NCBI RefSeq assembly: GCF_002242685.1
Contig: NZ_NBIM01000001.1
Span: 434,001-498,000, forward strand
Direction: 5' to 3'
From: Oceanimonas doudoroffii
GTDB taxonomy: Bacteria; Pseudomonadota; Gammaproteobacteria; Enterobacterales; Aeromonadaceae
DNA: 64,000 bases
Part shown: one piece after another, positions 18,177 to 25,804 of the stretch
Layout of the letters: every line of letters begins with the position of its first letter
Position numbering within the stretch: the first letter of the stretch is position 1
Program-made: the position numbers and the translations under genes
The notes under the pieces: generated by a model
What the model was told of the DNA's origin: nothing
What the model saw: the letters and a program-made list of their open reading frames with translations, nothing else
Databases searched by the model: none

Positions 18177-19052
18177 ATGAAACGCATACTGTTGTTTATT
18201 GCCACCAACCTGGCCGTGGTGCTGGTGCTTGGCGTGGTGCTGAACATCCTGTTTTCGGTGCTGGGCATCAACCGTAGCAGCGTGGGCGGCCTGCTGATTT
18301 TCTGTGCCGTATTTGGTTTTGGCGGCGCCACCATCTCCCTGTTTATCTCCAAGTGGATGGCCAAGCGCAGCTATGGCGTGCAGGTGATTGAACAACCCCG
18401 CAATGAGATGGAACACTGGCTGTTGACCACGGTGCAGCGTCAGGCCCAGCAGGCCGGCATTGGCATGCCGGAGGTGGGCATTTACGACTCGCCCGACATG
18501 AACGCCTTTGCCACCGGTGCCAGCCGCAACAATTCGCTGGTGGCGGTGTCTACCGGCCTGATGTACAGCATGAGCCGTGACGAGGCCGAAGCCGTACTGG
18601 CCCACGAGGTCAGCCACGTGGCCAACGGTGACATGGTCACCCTGACCCTGATTCAGGGGGTGGTAAACACCTTTGTGATGTTCTTTGCCCGCATTGTGGC
18701 CAACGTGATTAGCGGCTTCTTCAGCAACAACGAGGAAGAAGAAGGCGGCGGCATGGGCGGCATTGCCTACTTTGTGACCGTGATGGTGCTGGAGCTGCTG
18801 TTCGGCATTCTGGCCTCCATCATCGTGATGTGGTTCAGCCGCCAGCGTGAATACCGCGCCGACGAAGGCGGTGCCCGCCTGGCCGGCCGTGACAAAATGG
18901 TGGCCGCCCTCGAGCGCCTGCGCCACGGCCATGAATCCCAGTTGGAAGGCTCCCTGGCGGCCTTTGGCATCAATGGCAAGAACCACAACGAGCTGTTTAT
19001 GAGCCACCCGCCCCTGGAAAAACGGATTCAGGCCCTGCGTGAGCTGCGCTGA
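18177..19052 (+). CDS. htpX: Membrane metalloprotease HtpX
   Basis: A 291-residue M48B zinc protease of the inner membrane that helps to degrade damaged membrane proteins. There are two N-terminal membrane helices (about residues 4-27 and 35-57). The zinc site is HEVSH (His143 and His147), with the Glu ligand expected in [14 protein letters not shown]. Two more hydrophobic helices flank a Gly/Glu-rich loop ([12 protein letters not shown]). The length equals E. coli HtpX. It stands alone, followed by a strong terminator. Confidence 0.97.
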   Translation: MKRILLFIATNLAVVLVLGVVLNILFSVLGINRSSVGGLLIFCAVFGFGGATISLFISKWMAKRSYGVQVIEQPRNEMEHWLLTTVQRQAQQAGIGMPEVGIYDSPDMNAFATGASRNNSLVAVSTGLMYSMSRDEAEAVLAHEVSHVANGDMVTLTLIQGVVNTFVMFFARIVANVISGFFSNNEEEEGGGMGGIAYFVTVMVLELLFGILASIIVMWFSRQREYRADEGGARLAGRDKMVAALERLRHGHESQLEGSLAAFGINGKNHNELFMSHPPLEKRIQALRELR

Positions 19053-19089
19053 TTTATTGCAATAACCCTGTAGTTTGGTCTCTTTTTCA

Positions 19090-19112
19090 CCCCGGCTTGC
19101 CGGGGTTTTTTT
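19090..19112 (+). terminator. Rho-independent terminator after htpX
   Basis: Stem CCCCGGC/GCCGGGG (19090-19096 and 19099-19105) with a two-base loop, followed by seven T residues. It lies 37 bases after the htpX stop. Confidence 0.9.
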
Positions 19113-19270
19113 ATGCAAAATTTGAAATTGCCGAACTTTATTTCCCCCTGGAAGGCCTCACTTTCGTAGCTGGCCCGCTGCTGCGCACAATGCGGCACAA
19201 GCCCGGTTTGGTATCTTGTCGCATCGGGATCGGTGCCGGGGGTGAAGAGGCGATGAAGGGGGAAATGTGC

Positions 19271-19996
19271 ATGGCAATGATTGATGAAAACCGACGCATT
19301 CAGGCAGTTGAGCGCGCCATGGCCGTGCTGGAAGCCATTTCGGCGGCAGGAGGCGAAGCCCGTTTGGTCGACCTGGCCGAGCGGCTCGGCCTGAACAAGA
19401 GCACCCTGCATGGCCTGCTCAATACCCTGGCCGCGATGGGTTATGTATCCCGGCACGGCACCCGCTACGCCCTGGGGCTGAGGCTGCGCGACATTGCCCA
19501 GCCCCTGGCCGATGCCGATGCGGCGTTGCGCTCGGCCTTTGCGCCCGCCCTGCAGGAGCTGGCCAGGGGAAGCAACGAGACCTGCTACCTGGCGGTTCCC
19601 TGCGGAACACGTGAATACCTCTACATTGACGCCGTGGAAGGGAATGGCAGCCTGCGGCTGGCCAGCCCGCGTGGCCGCCGGGAAGGCCTGACCACCTCGG
19701 CCATTGGCAAGGTCTTTCTGGCCCATGATCCGCAACTGGCGCGCAGCCTGCGACGTGCGGGCATGCTGCCGGCGGCACTGGAGCAGGAGTTGCAGCACAT
19801 CGGTGAAACCGGCTATGCGCTGGATCTGGAGGAAGCCGAGCCGGGCCTGAATTGCCTGGCACTTCCCCTGCGGCAGCAGGGGCGGGTGGTGGCCGCCCTG
19901 GGGCTGGCTGGCCCAGCCCAGCGCTTGCGCCCGGCCACCATGCGTAAGCTGGTTATGGCCTTTATGCGTGATTTGTTTGGCATGCTCAAACTTTAG
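19271..19996 (+). CDS. IclR-family transcriptional regulator
   Basis: About 241 residues. The N-terminal winged HTH reads AVERAMAVLEAI, then LVDLAERLGLNKSTLHGLLN, the IclR recognition pattern. The C-terminal IclR effector domain includes NETCYLAVPCGTREYLYIDA and LTTSAIGKVFLA. I prefer the ATG at 19271 because a G-rich ribosome site (AAGGGGG) lies 8 bases before it; in-frame ATGs at 19253 and 19265 have it too close. It stands just before a GlcG-like gene and an exporter gene on the same strand, so it may control them. The effector is unknown. Confidence 0.85.
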   Translation: MAMIDENRRIQAVERAMAVLEAISAAGGEARLVDLAERLGLNKSTLHGLLNTLAAMGYVSRHGTRYALGLRLRDIAQPLADADAALRSAFAPALQELARGSNETCYLAVPCGTREYLYIDAVEGNGSLRLASPRGRREGLTTSAIGKVFLAHDPQLARSLRRAGMLPAALEQELQHIGETGYALDLEEAEPGLNCLALPLRQQGRVVAALGLAGPAQRLRPATMRKLVMAFMRDLFGMLKL

Positions 19997-20079
19997 CTGT
20001 CGATCCGTCTTTGCATCTTCTCGCCGGGCGTTGTCCTGAAGATCATGGCAGCCTCTGTGTACCGATAGGAGTGTTTACC

Positions 20080-20484
20080 ATGTCTTCCACTTTGAATGAA
20101 TCTACCGTACAGGCCGTCATTGAGCGTGCCCGGGCTCTTGCGCACAAACAGCATTTTGCCATCAACATAGCCGTGGTTGACCAGGCCGGTTTGCTGCGCG
20201 GTTTTCTCGGCATGGACGATGCGGTGCCCGGAGCCATTGATGTTGCGATTAAAAAGGCCCGCACGGCGGCGCTGTTTCGTACCGACAGCCTGGAGCTGGG
20301 GGCCGCGGCGCAGCCGGGCGGCGCCATTTATACGCTTGAAGCAACCAATGGAGGTCTGATCAGCTTTGGCGGTGGTGTCGTGCTGCACGATACACAGGGC
20401 CGGGCGGTGGGCGCCGTGGGCGTCGCCGGCGCAACGGTCGATGCCGATCAGAGCATTGCCGTGCATGCGGCGGGGCGTGCATGA
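20080..20484 (+). CDS. GlcG/HbpS-family protein
   Basis: A 134-residue protein of the GlcG/HbpS (DUF336) family. AINIAVVDQAGLLRGFLGMD near residue 26 and KKARTAALFRT near 64 are typical, as is the C-terminal AVGAVGVAGATVDADQSIA. Members bind haem or small ligands, or sit in glycolate/diol operons without a defined catalytic role. The ATG at 20080 has AGGAG 8 bases upstream. The stop overlaps the start of the MFS gene (ATGA), so the two are probably co-translated. Confidence 0.8.
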   Translation: MSSTLNESTVQAVIERARALAHKQHFAINIAVVDQAGLLRGFLGMDDAVPGAIDVAIKKARTAALFRTDSLELGAAAQPGGAIYTLEATNGGLISFGGGVVLHDTQGRAVGAVGVAGATVDADQSIAVHAAGRA

Positions 20485-21728
20485 CCCAGGCCTATCGAAC
20501 GCATCCAGGTGTCTGGGCACTGGCACTGATGGCCTTTGCCATTGGTGTGGCCGAGTTCATCGTGGTGGGTGTGCTGCCGGCCATTGCGGCCGATCTCGAT
20601 GTGTCACTGGCGCGTGCCGGCGGGCTGGTGGGGCTGTATGCGCTGGCGCTGGCGATAGGTACCCCCCTTGTGGTGCTGGCGTTGGCACGGCTGCCCCGCA
20701 AACCGCTGCTGCTGGCGCTGGTAACGGTATTCTTGCTGGGTAACCTGCTGGCGGCCATGTCCACCAGCTATCCCATGTTATTGGCCGGCCGAGTCATCAC
20801 CGCCGTGGCACACGGCAGCTTTTTTGCCATCGGTGCCACCGTGGCGGCGCGTCTGGCGCCTGCGGGACAGGCCAGTCGCGCCATTGCCGTGATGTTTGCC
20901 GGGCTGACCCTGGCGATGGTGATCGGCGTGCCCCTGGGCAGCCTGCTGGGCAATGCCCTGGGCTGGCGACTGCCATTTTTTGCCGTGGCCGTATTGGCGA
21001 TGGTGGCCTTGATTGGCACGGCACGCTGGGTGCCGGCGTTACCCACTCAGGCGGCCGGTTCGGTGGCTGGCCAGCTTACGGCGCTGACCAGCCCGCCCAT
21101 ACTGGCAATGATGGGGGTGACCGTACTGGGCTTTGGTGCCAGCTTTGCCGCCTTTATTTTTGTTACGCCGATACTGACCGACGTCACCGGTTTCTCTTCC
21201 CGGACGGCCAGTTTGTTGCTGGTGGTATTTGGGCTCGCCACCCTGGTGGGTAACCTGGCGGGAGGGCGCTGGGCGGCCAGGCTGGGCTGGGCGGTAGCCC
21301 TGCGTTACATGCTGGCGGCGCTGGTGTTGGTGCTGGTGGCGCTGACCCTGTCGATGTCCTGGAAGCTGGTGATGGTTCCGCTGTTGTTCCTTTGGGGCGT
21401 ACTGGCTTTTGGCATGTCGCCGGGCTTTCAGGCCGGCATGCTGGAAACGGCGGCGCGATGGACCCCCGGTGCGATGGACTTCACCTCGGCATTGAATATT
21501 TCGGCGTTCAACCTGGGCATTACCCTGGGTGAGGTGCTGGGCAGTGGCCTGGTTGCCCGGTCACAGATGGCCATGACGCCCCTGGCCGGCGTGGCCTTGG
21601 TGTTGCTGGCACAACTGCCCCTGCTCTGGCTGGCACGCAAAAAACTCACCGCCCGCGATGCAGCCGGTTCGGCAATAATCGGGATGAAACTGGGAATCGC
21701 TCTCAGGATTAAGTTTAGTCCTTGGTAA
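20481..21728 (+). CDS. MFS transporter of the AraJ-like efflux family
   Basis: A 415-residue major facilitator protein with about 12 hydrophobic helices. The first helix contains MAFAIGVAEFIVVGVLPAIA, which is characteristic of the sugar-efflux/AraJ-like drug:H+ antiporter group, and motif C-like GVPLGSLLGNALGWR follows the central region. The last 20 residues after the final helix (KKLTARDAAGSAI onward) run into a non-conserved tail. Translation is coupled to the GlcG-like gene upstream. The substrate cannot be named. Confidence 0.85.
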   Translation: MTQAYRTHPGVWALALMAFAIGVAEFIVVGVLPAIAADLDVSLARAGGLVGLYALALAIGTPLVVLALARLPRKPLLLALVTVFLLGNLLAAMSTSYPMLLAGRVITAVAHGSFFAIGATVAARLAPAGQASRAIAVMFAGLTLAMVIGVPLGSLLGNALGWRLPFFAVAVLAMVALIGTARWVPALPTQAAGSVAGQLTALTSPPILAMMGVTVLGFGASFAAFIFVTPILTDVTGFSSRTASLLLVVFGLATLVGNLAGGRWAARLGWAVALRYMLAALVLVLVALTLSMSWKLVMVPLLFLWGVLAFGMSPGFQAGMLETAARWTPGAMDFTSALNISAFNLGITLGEVLGSGLVARSQMAMTPLAGVALVLLAQLPLLWLARKKLTARDAAGSAIIGMKLGIALRIKFSPW

Positions 21729-21733
21729 TAATA

Positions 21734-21764
21734 AGAGCGTCGCCTCAGGGCCGGCGCTCTTTTT
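21734..21764 (+). terminator. Rho-independent terminator after the MFS gene
   Basis: Stem AGAGCG/CGCTCT extended by a G-T wobble and two pairs, a loop of about nine bases, and a T run ending at 21764. It starts 5 bases after the MFS stop. Confidence 0.85.
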
Positions 21765-21794
21765 CGTGTATCTTCCATTATTTAATGTTATCTC

Positions 21795-21823
21795 TTGTCA
21801 TTCACTCTGCCAGCGCTTTTAAT
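21795..21823 (+). promoter_or_regulatory. Sigma-70 promoter of the WYL regulator gene
   Basis: TTGTCA (21795-21800), 17 bases, then TTTAAT (21818-21823): five of six matches at each box. The predicted start is near 21830, leaving about a 20-base leader before the ATG at 21851. Confidence 0.6.
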
Positions 21824-21850
21824 GAGTAAAAAATAAAAAGCACGGACGCC

Positions 21851-22687
21851 ATGATAAAACTCGAATTACACCGCAGGTATTGGTTAATTGAGCTAATAAA
21901 CTATTGGGAAGGCCGGCTGACTACCGGTCATTTACGGCAATTTTTTGGCATCAGCCGGCAGCAAGCCAGCAAAGACATTAATCAATATCAGCAGGAGCAT
22001 GCCGGCAACCTGATCTATTGCAGCACCCGAAAGGGCTATCTGCCCACCGAACATTTCAACCCTGCCCACATTTCTGGCGACGTGGCCGAATATCTCAACT
22101 GGATGACCGGTCAGAGCGCCCACGCCATGCCTGTTGACCCAGGTTATCGGCTGGACCATGCTATTCTGCGGCCACCGGCCAGAAGCGTGTCTGCTCAGAT
22201 AATCAGGCCAATAGTACATGCTCTGCGCCACCATGAGCGGCTGGAAGTGGACTATGGCGCGGTGAGCAGCACTGACCGCGACGGCCGCATCATTGTGCCG
22301 GTGCGCTTTGTAAACACCGGCAGCCGCTGGCACCTGCGCGCCTGGTGCGAAAAAGCACAAAACTACCGCGATTTTGTGCTCAGCCGCTTTCACGGCACGC
22401 CAATACAGGAAGGCAAATTGCTGGCGCCGCTGCCGCCCGACACTCGCTGGAACACGCATATCACCCTCAGCATCACCCCCGACCCCCGCTTAAGCCCCGA
22501 ACAACAGCAGGCCCTGATACGGGACTACGCCATGGAAAACGGGCAGCTTCGGCTGCATATCCGTGTTGCCCTGGCCGGCTATTTGCTCAAAGAAATGCAG
22601 ATAAACACCAAAATGCTCGATGGTAACCCTGCAGCCCAGCAGCTGATCCTGGCCAACCAGGATGAGGTAAAGGAGTGGTTGTTCTAG
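21851..22687 (+). CDS. WYL-domain transcriptional regulator beside the cas genes
   Basis: A 278-residue regulator. The N-terminal winged HTH reads LTTGHLRQFFGISRQQASKD; a WYL domain follows (LEVDYGAVSSTDRDGRIIVP, then SRWHLRAWCEKAQNYRDFVL, where WHL replaces WYL), then a C-terminal dimer/WCX-like part. The architecture matches the BrxR/CapW group of repressors found next to phage-defence loci. It has its own promoter and lies 96 bases before cas3 on the same strand. Control of cas3 or of the whole locus is an inference from position. WYL domains usually sense nucleic acid or small-molecule ligands. Confidence 0.8.
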   Translation: MIKLELHRRYWLIELINYWEGRLTTGHLRQFFGISRQQASKDINQYQQEHAGNLIYCSTRKGYLPTEHFNPAHISGDVAEYLNWMTGQSAHAMPVDPGYRLDHAILRPPARSVSAQIIRPIVHALRHHERLEVDYGAVSSTDRDGRIIVPVRFVNTGSRWHLRAWCEKAQNYRDFVLSRFHGTPIQEGKLLAPLPPDTRWNTHITLSITPDPRLSPEQQQALIRDYAMENGQLRLHIRVALAGYLLKEMQINTKMLDGNPAAQQLILANQDEVKEWLF

Positions 22688-22717
22688 CGGATCTGTAAAG
22701 TGACGCGACATGTGTAT

Positions 22718-22746
22718 TTGAACAGGGTTGGCTGGAAGAGTGGAAT
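22718..22746 (+). promoter_or_regulatory. Candidate cas3 promoter
   Basis: TTGAAC (22718-22723), 17 bases, then TGGAAT (22741-22746), four of six matches at each box. It lies between the WYL gene and cas3 and would start transcription near 22753. This is only a moderate match. Confidence 0.4.
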
Positions 22747-22783
22747 GCACCAAAGTAAGCACTGTCAACAAAAGGAACACAGA

Positions 22784-25504
22784 ATGAATGCCAGTTATTT
22801 TCTGTATTGGGGTAAGGCCAGTAAGGATGAAAAAGAGTCCAGAGCAGACTATCACTTGTTGCCTTATCACTGCCTAGACGTGGCAGCGGTGGGCTGGTGG
22901 TTGCTGGATGAACACAATCCCTTGAGCAGAAGTCTGGCTGCATTCCTCAATATTTACCCTGCGCAGCTGAGGTTACTGTTTACCTTTTTTCTCATGCTGC
23001 ACGATCTTGGCAAGTTTGCATCGGCATTTCAGAATCTGGCAGAATTTCCAGATTCTCCGCTGATTAACTATCGACCAAGGTTTAGCTATGACAGCCGTCA
23101 GGCCCGCCACGACAGACTGGGTTACTTTTTTTGGTTACAGGCCAGAAGAAGCAGGTATTTGTCAGGGGCTGAGCTTGGGCTTAAACAGACGGATCTTGCT
23201 CAAGTCAGTCCGGCTTTAGATAGTCTGGATGCCATGTTCGATGTGGTGTTTGGCCATCATGGCTATCCCATTAATCGGAGCACCCAACCGGGGGCGATGA
23301 AAGACTACTGTCATAAGTCAGATATCAGTGCTGCCTGTGATTTTATTCGAGATTGTGCGGCACTTTTACAAGTTGAGTGGCCGGAGCAGAAAATGGCCGA
23401 CAAAGAGTGGCTGGCACGCTTTCGGCAGGTGAGCTGGCACTTATCCGGCTTGGCTATTTTAAGTGACTGGATTGGCTCCGACACAACTTATTTCGAGTAT
23501 AGAACCGGTGGCTACACGCTCGATGAATATTGGCCGCTGGCGAAGAACAAGGCCCGGAAAGCACTCTCGGCAACAGAGCTGAACCAGCCCGTTAGTGTAC
23601 AGCCGTTTACCTCCATCCAGTCACACTTTGGCTTTGAACCAACCCCCTTACAGGCATGGGCGGAGTCAGTGCCTTTGGCTACTGGCCCCCAGTTGTTCAT
23701 TCTTGAAGACGTGACTGGCGCTGGAAAAACAGAGGCGGCACTGGCGCTGACCCACCGGTTGTTACAGCAAGGTGAAGCCGATGGTTTTTATTTTGGCTTG
23801 CCCACTATGGCGACTTCCAATGCTATGTTCTCCCGCGTGGCGGATCACTATCTGCAGATGTTATCGGTTCAAGGCAGCCGCCCCAGCATAGTGCTGGCCC
23901 ACGGTGCCAGAGAAATGAACGAACAATTTCAGGAGGCCTTGCTCCCTGCTGATAAAGCCGGAACTCCTTATGCACAAGGCGACGATACCGCCAGTCTGTA
24001 TTGCAATCAGTGGTTGGCAGATTCCCGTAAGAAAGCGCTGCTGTCAGCGGTGGGTGTAGGCACCATCGATCAGGCATTAATGGCGGTGTTGCCACGCAAG
24101 CACCAGCCGCTACGACTGCTTGGCCTGCACCGGAAAGTGCTGATTTTTGATGAGGTGCATGCGGCCGATGCCTTCATGTTTGAATTGCTGGATGACTTGT
24201 TACAGGTCCATTTGCGCCAGGGTGGCAGCGTTATTTTGCTGACTGCGACGTTGGCACAGCAACAACGGGAACGATTGTGCTGGATCTGGCAACAGGCTGG
24301 AGGGATTGCTCCTTTGCAGTTGCCGGAAAAAGATGATTTTCCCCTGGCGACACACATTAGCTTTGAGCAAGGTCTTAAAGAAACACCGGTTGCCAGCAGG
24401 AAGTCGGTTAGCCGGGAGCTGAATGTTGCGTTTGTGCATAGCGAACAAGCCTGTGTCGAAAAAATCCTGAATGCTCACAAAAATGACCAGTGTGTGGTGT
24501 GGATCCGCAACTCGGTGGACGATGCCATCCGTGCCTATCAAATGCTCGCTGAGCAACTTGGGTCTGATAAAACGCTGACACTGTTTCACAGCCGCTTTGC
24601 CTTGAAAGATCGTAAGGCAATAGAAAACAAGGTGCTGGCTATCTTCGGCAAGCAGGGGGGCAAGGATGACCGGCAGGGTCAAATTCTGATTGCTACACAG
24701 GTTTTCCAGGAAAGCCTCGATGCAGATGCCGACCTGATGATCTCTGATCTCTGCCCCATTGACGATCTTATTCAGCGTGCTGGCCGGCTTCATCGTCACA
24801 TTCGGGACAAATGGGGTAACCGTTCAGATAGGACGCAGGATGAGCGCTCGTCTCCATTTTTGCTGGTTCATGCTCCCGAGTGGCAGGAGCAACCGAATGC
24901 TGACTGGCTGCTCAATCATTTGCCTAATACCGAGCATGTTTATCGCTCTCCCGGCAGGCTGTGGCTGGGCATGCAGATATTGCTCAAGCAGGGAGCAATC
25001 CGCATGCCGGGTGAGGCAAGGAAATTAATAGAAGCGGTTTATGACAAAACTGCGTTTGATCGCATGCCACCAGCGCTGCAGCAGAAGGAAGATCTGTATT
25101 TTGGTGAAGTCCGTGGTCAGGCCGCTCGGGCCAAGAGTCAGTTAATTGAGTGGGGCAAGGGCTACAACCAGAGCAGTGCCCAGGCCTGGCACGACGACAA
25201 CATTGAGATCAGCACGCGTTTTTCGGACAGAGAAACCGTTCAGGTGCTGGTATTCAGGCTCGATTCTCATGGCCGGCTTCAGTTGTGGGCAGAAAGTGAG
25301 CCTTATGCCTTGCAGAACAGTGTGGTGAAGCTTGCCAAGCATCGCTTCGCCGACAAACTGGCGGCCTTGCCCGGCGAGTTTTCCGCAGACTTTGAGAAGC
25401 TTACACAGCGCTATCCCCAGGCAAAATTTCTGCAGCCCTGGTTGCCTGATAGCGATCAAGGCTTTGGATACTGTGCTCAGCTGGGAGTGGTAGAGAAGGA
25501 GTAA
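22784..25504 (+). CDS. cas3: Type I-E helicase-nuclease Cas3
   Basis: About 906 residues, counted from the ATG at 22784, which has AAGGA 7 bases upstream; the frame extends to 22700 but without a ribosome site. The N-terminal HD nuclease has His29, then HDLGKF (His73-Asp74) and a later GHHGYP. The helicase has Walker A TGAGKT near residues 311-316, DEVH at 456-459, then TATL and a C-terminal QRAGRLHRH motif VI. Cas3 is recruited by Cascade bound to a target and degrades the DNA. The stop codon lies inside a degenerate CRISPR repeat on the other strand. Confidence 0.96.
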   Translation: MNASYFLYWGKASKDEKESRADYHLLPYHCLDVAAVGWWLLDEHNPLSRSLAAFLNIYPAQLRLLFTFFLMLHDLGKFASAFQNLAEFPDSPLINYRPRFSYDSRQARHDRLGYFFWLQARRSRYLSGAELGLKQTDLAQVSPALDSLDAMFDVVFGHHGYPINRSTQPGAMKDYCHKSDISAACDFIRDCAALLQVEWPEQKMADKEWLARFRQVSWHLSGLAILSDWIGSDTTYFEYRTGGYTLDEYWPLAKNKARKALSATELNQPVSVQPFTSIQSHFGFEPTPLQAWAESVPLATGPQLFILEDVTGAGKTEAALALTHRLLQQGEADGFYFGLPTMATSNAMFSRVADHYLQMLSVQGSRPSIVLAHGAREMNEQFQEALLPADKAGTPYAQGDDTASLYCNQWLADSRKKALLSAVGVGTIDQALMAVLPRKHQPLRLLGLHRKVLIFDEVHAADAFMFELLDDLLQVHLRQGGSVILLTATLAQQQRERLCWIWQQAGGIAPLQLPEKDDFPLATHISFEQGLKETPVASRKSVSRELNVAFVHSEQACVEKILNAHKNDQCVVWIRNSVDDAIRAYQMLAEQLGSDKTLTLFHSRFALKDRKAIENKVLAIFGKQGGKDDRQGQILIATQVFQESLDADADLMISDLCPIDDLIQRAGRLHRHIRDKWGNRSDRTQDERSSPFLLVHAPEWQEQPNADWLLNHLPNTEHVYRSPGRLWLGMQILLKQGAIRMPGEARKLIEAVYDKTAFDRMPPALQQKEDLYFGEVRGQAARAKSQLIEWGKGYNQSSAQAWHDDNIEISTRFSDRETVQVLVFRLDSHGRLQLWAESEPYALQNSVVKLAKHRFADKLAALPGEFSADFEKLTQRYPQAKFLQPWLPDSDQGFGYCAQLGVVEKE

Positions 25505-25527
25505 ATCCCCGCCGAAGCGGGGAACGT
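25499..25527 (-). repeat. Degenerate CRISPR repeat, 3' of the pseudo-spacer, overlapping the cas3 stop
   Basis: Matches 20 of 29 positions of the array repeat. The stem is identical to the array stem (TCCCCGC/GCGGGGA), the loop on the minus strand is TTCG instead of AGGC, and the handle side, which here faces no spacer, has decayed. The cas3 TAA (25502-25504) lies within it. Confidence 0.8.
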
Positions 25528-25559
25528 TATTGCTAAACAAAGCTAGCCCCATTTCAAAC

Positions 25560-25588
25560 GGGTTTATCTCCGACATCTCGGAGAACAA
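25560..25588 (-). repeat. Degenerate CRISPR repeat, 5' of the pseudo-spacer
   Basis: Matches 18 of 29 positions of the array repeat in register. The stem differs from the array consensus at three pairs: outer C-G is replaced by T-A with both bases changed, and the innermost pair is also replaced (A-T for C-G), so all seven pairs remain. The handle side (plus strand GGGTTTAT at 25560-25567) is kept except for one base. Confidence 0.8.
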
Positions 25589-25662
25589 CGAGAGACTACG
25601 TGAAGTGATACGTGATATCTAGAGAGTTATTGTGGACGCAAAGGTGTCTAGATGTCTGGATG

Positions 25663-25697
25663 TCTGAGATTTTATATTTAGCACCATTACAAACCTT
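25663..25697 (-). promoter_or_regulatory. Cascade target site (pseudo-protospacer plus AAG PAM) at the cse1 promoter
   Basis: Read on the minus strand, AAG (25697-25695) is followed by GTTTGTAATGGTGCTA (25694-25679). Against the pseudo-spacer start GTTTGAAATGGGGCTA, positions 1-5, 7-11 and 13-16 match and only 6 and 12 differ; beyond 16 the match is lost. In type I-E Cascade every sixth guide base is flipped out and unpaired, so the seed would be fully paired. A short match with a good PAM fits binding without DNA destruction. Confidence 0.75.
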
Positions 25698-25715
25698 TCT
25701 TACTTGTTCTATGCT
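25687..25715 (+). promoter_or_regulatory. Candidate cse1 operon promoter
   Basis: TTACAA (25687-25692), 17 bases, TATGCT (25710-25715), three and four of six consensus matches. The -35 lies inside the pseudo-protospacer, so Cascade bound there would hide it. It would start RNA near 25722, about 80 bases before the cse1 ATG, with a small hairpin (CCCTT/AAGGG near 25737-25749) in the leader. Confidence 0.45.
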
Positions 25716-25804
25716 GTGTTTGTGCTCTACTGAATCCCTTGCAAAAGGGGAAGTATCTCGGAAAGCTAAAGGTTTTTTGTACTTTTATTTTGGGGAGTTA
25801 AAGG

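Larger units (their letters stand above)
25499..25588 (-). ncRNA. CRISPR-repeat-derived regulatory RNA (CreR-like), predicted
   Basis: On the minus strand, a degenerate repeat (25588-25560), a 32-nt pseudo-spacer (25559-25528) and a second degenerate repeat (25527-25499) form a one-unit mini-array of the same geometry as the main array (29 + 32 + 29). Both repeats keep a 7-bp stem and tetraloop. The first keeps the 5' handle ATAAACCC (consensus ATAAACCG). Cas6e cleavage at the stem base would give a 61-nt RNA (25567-25507), the normal crRNA size. The pseudo-spacer begins GTTTGAAATGGGGCTA and matches a PAM-flanked site at the cse1 promoter. Self-directed repression of cse1 by Cascade is the inferred role. 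I see no convincing promoter for this RNA, so its expression is a prediction. Confidence 0.78.

Noticed and set aside
22715..22735. A second target of the pseudo-spacer at the cas3 promoter (TTTGAA...GGG similarity)
   Set aside because: Position 1 and positions 8 and 9 mismatch and the preceding bases are TGT, not a PAM. The likeness is within chance.
25502..25530. The hairpin after cas3 as a plain rho-independent terminator
   Set aside because: It has no T tract, and a terminator would not explain the register match to the CRISPR repeat, the partner repeat exactly 32 nt away or the guide-target match.
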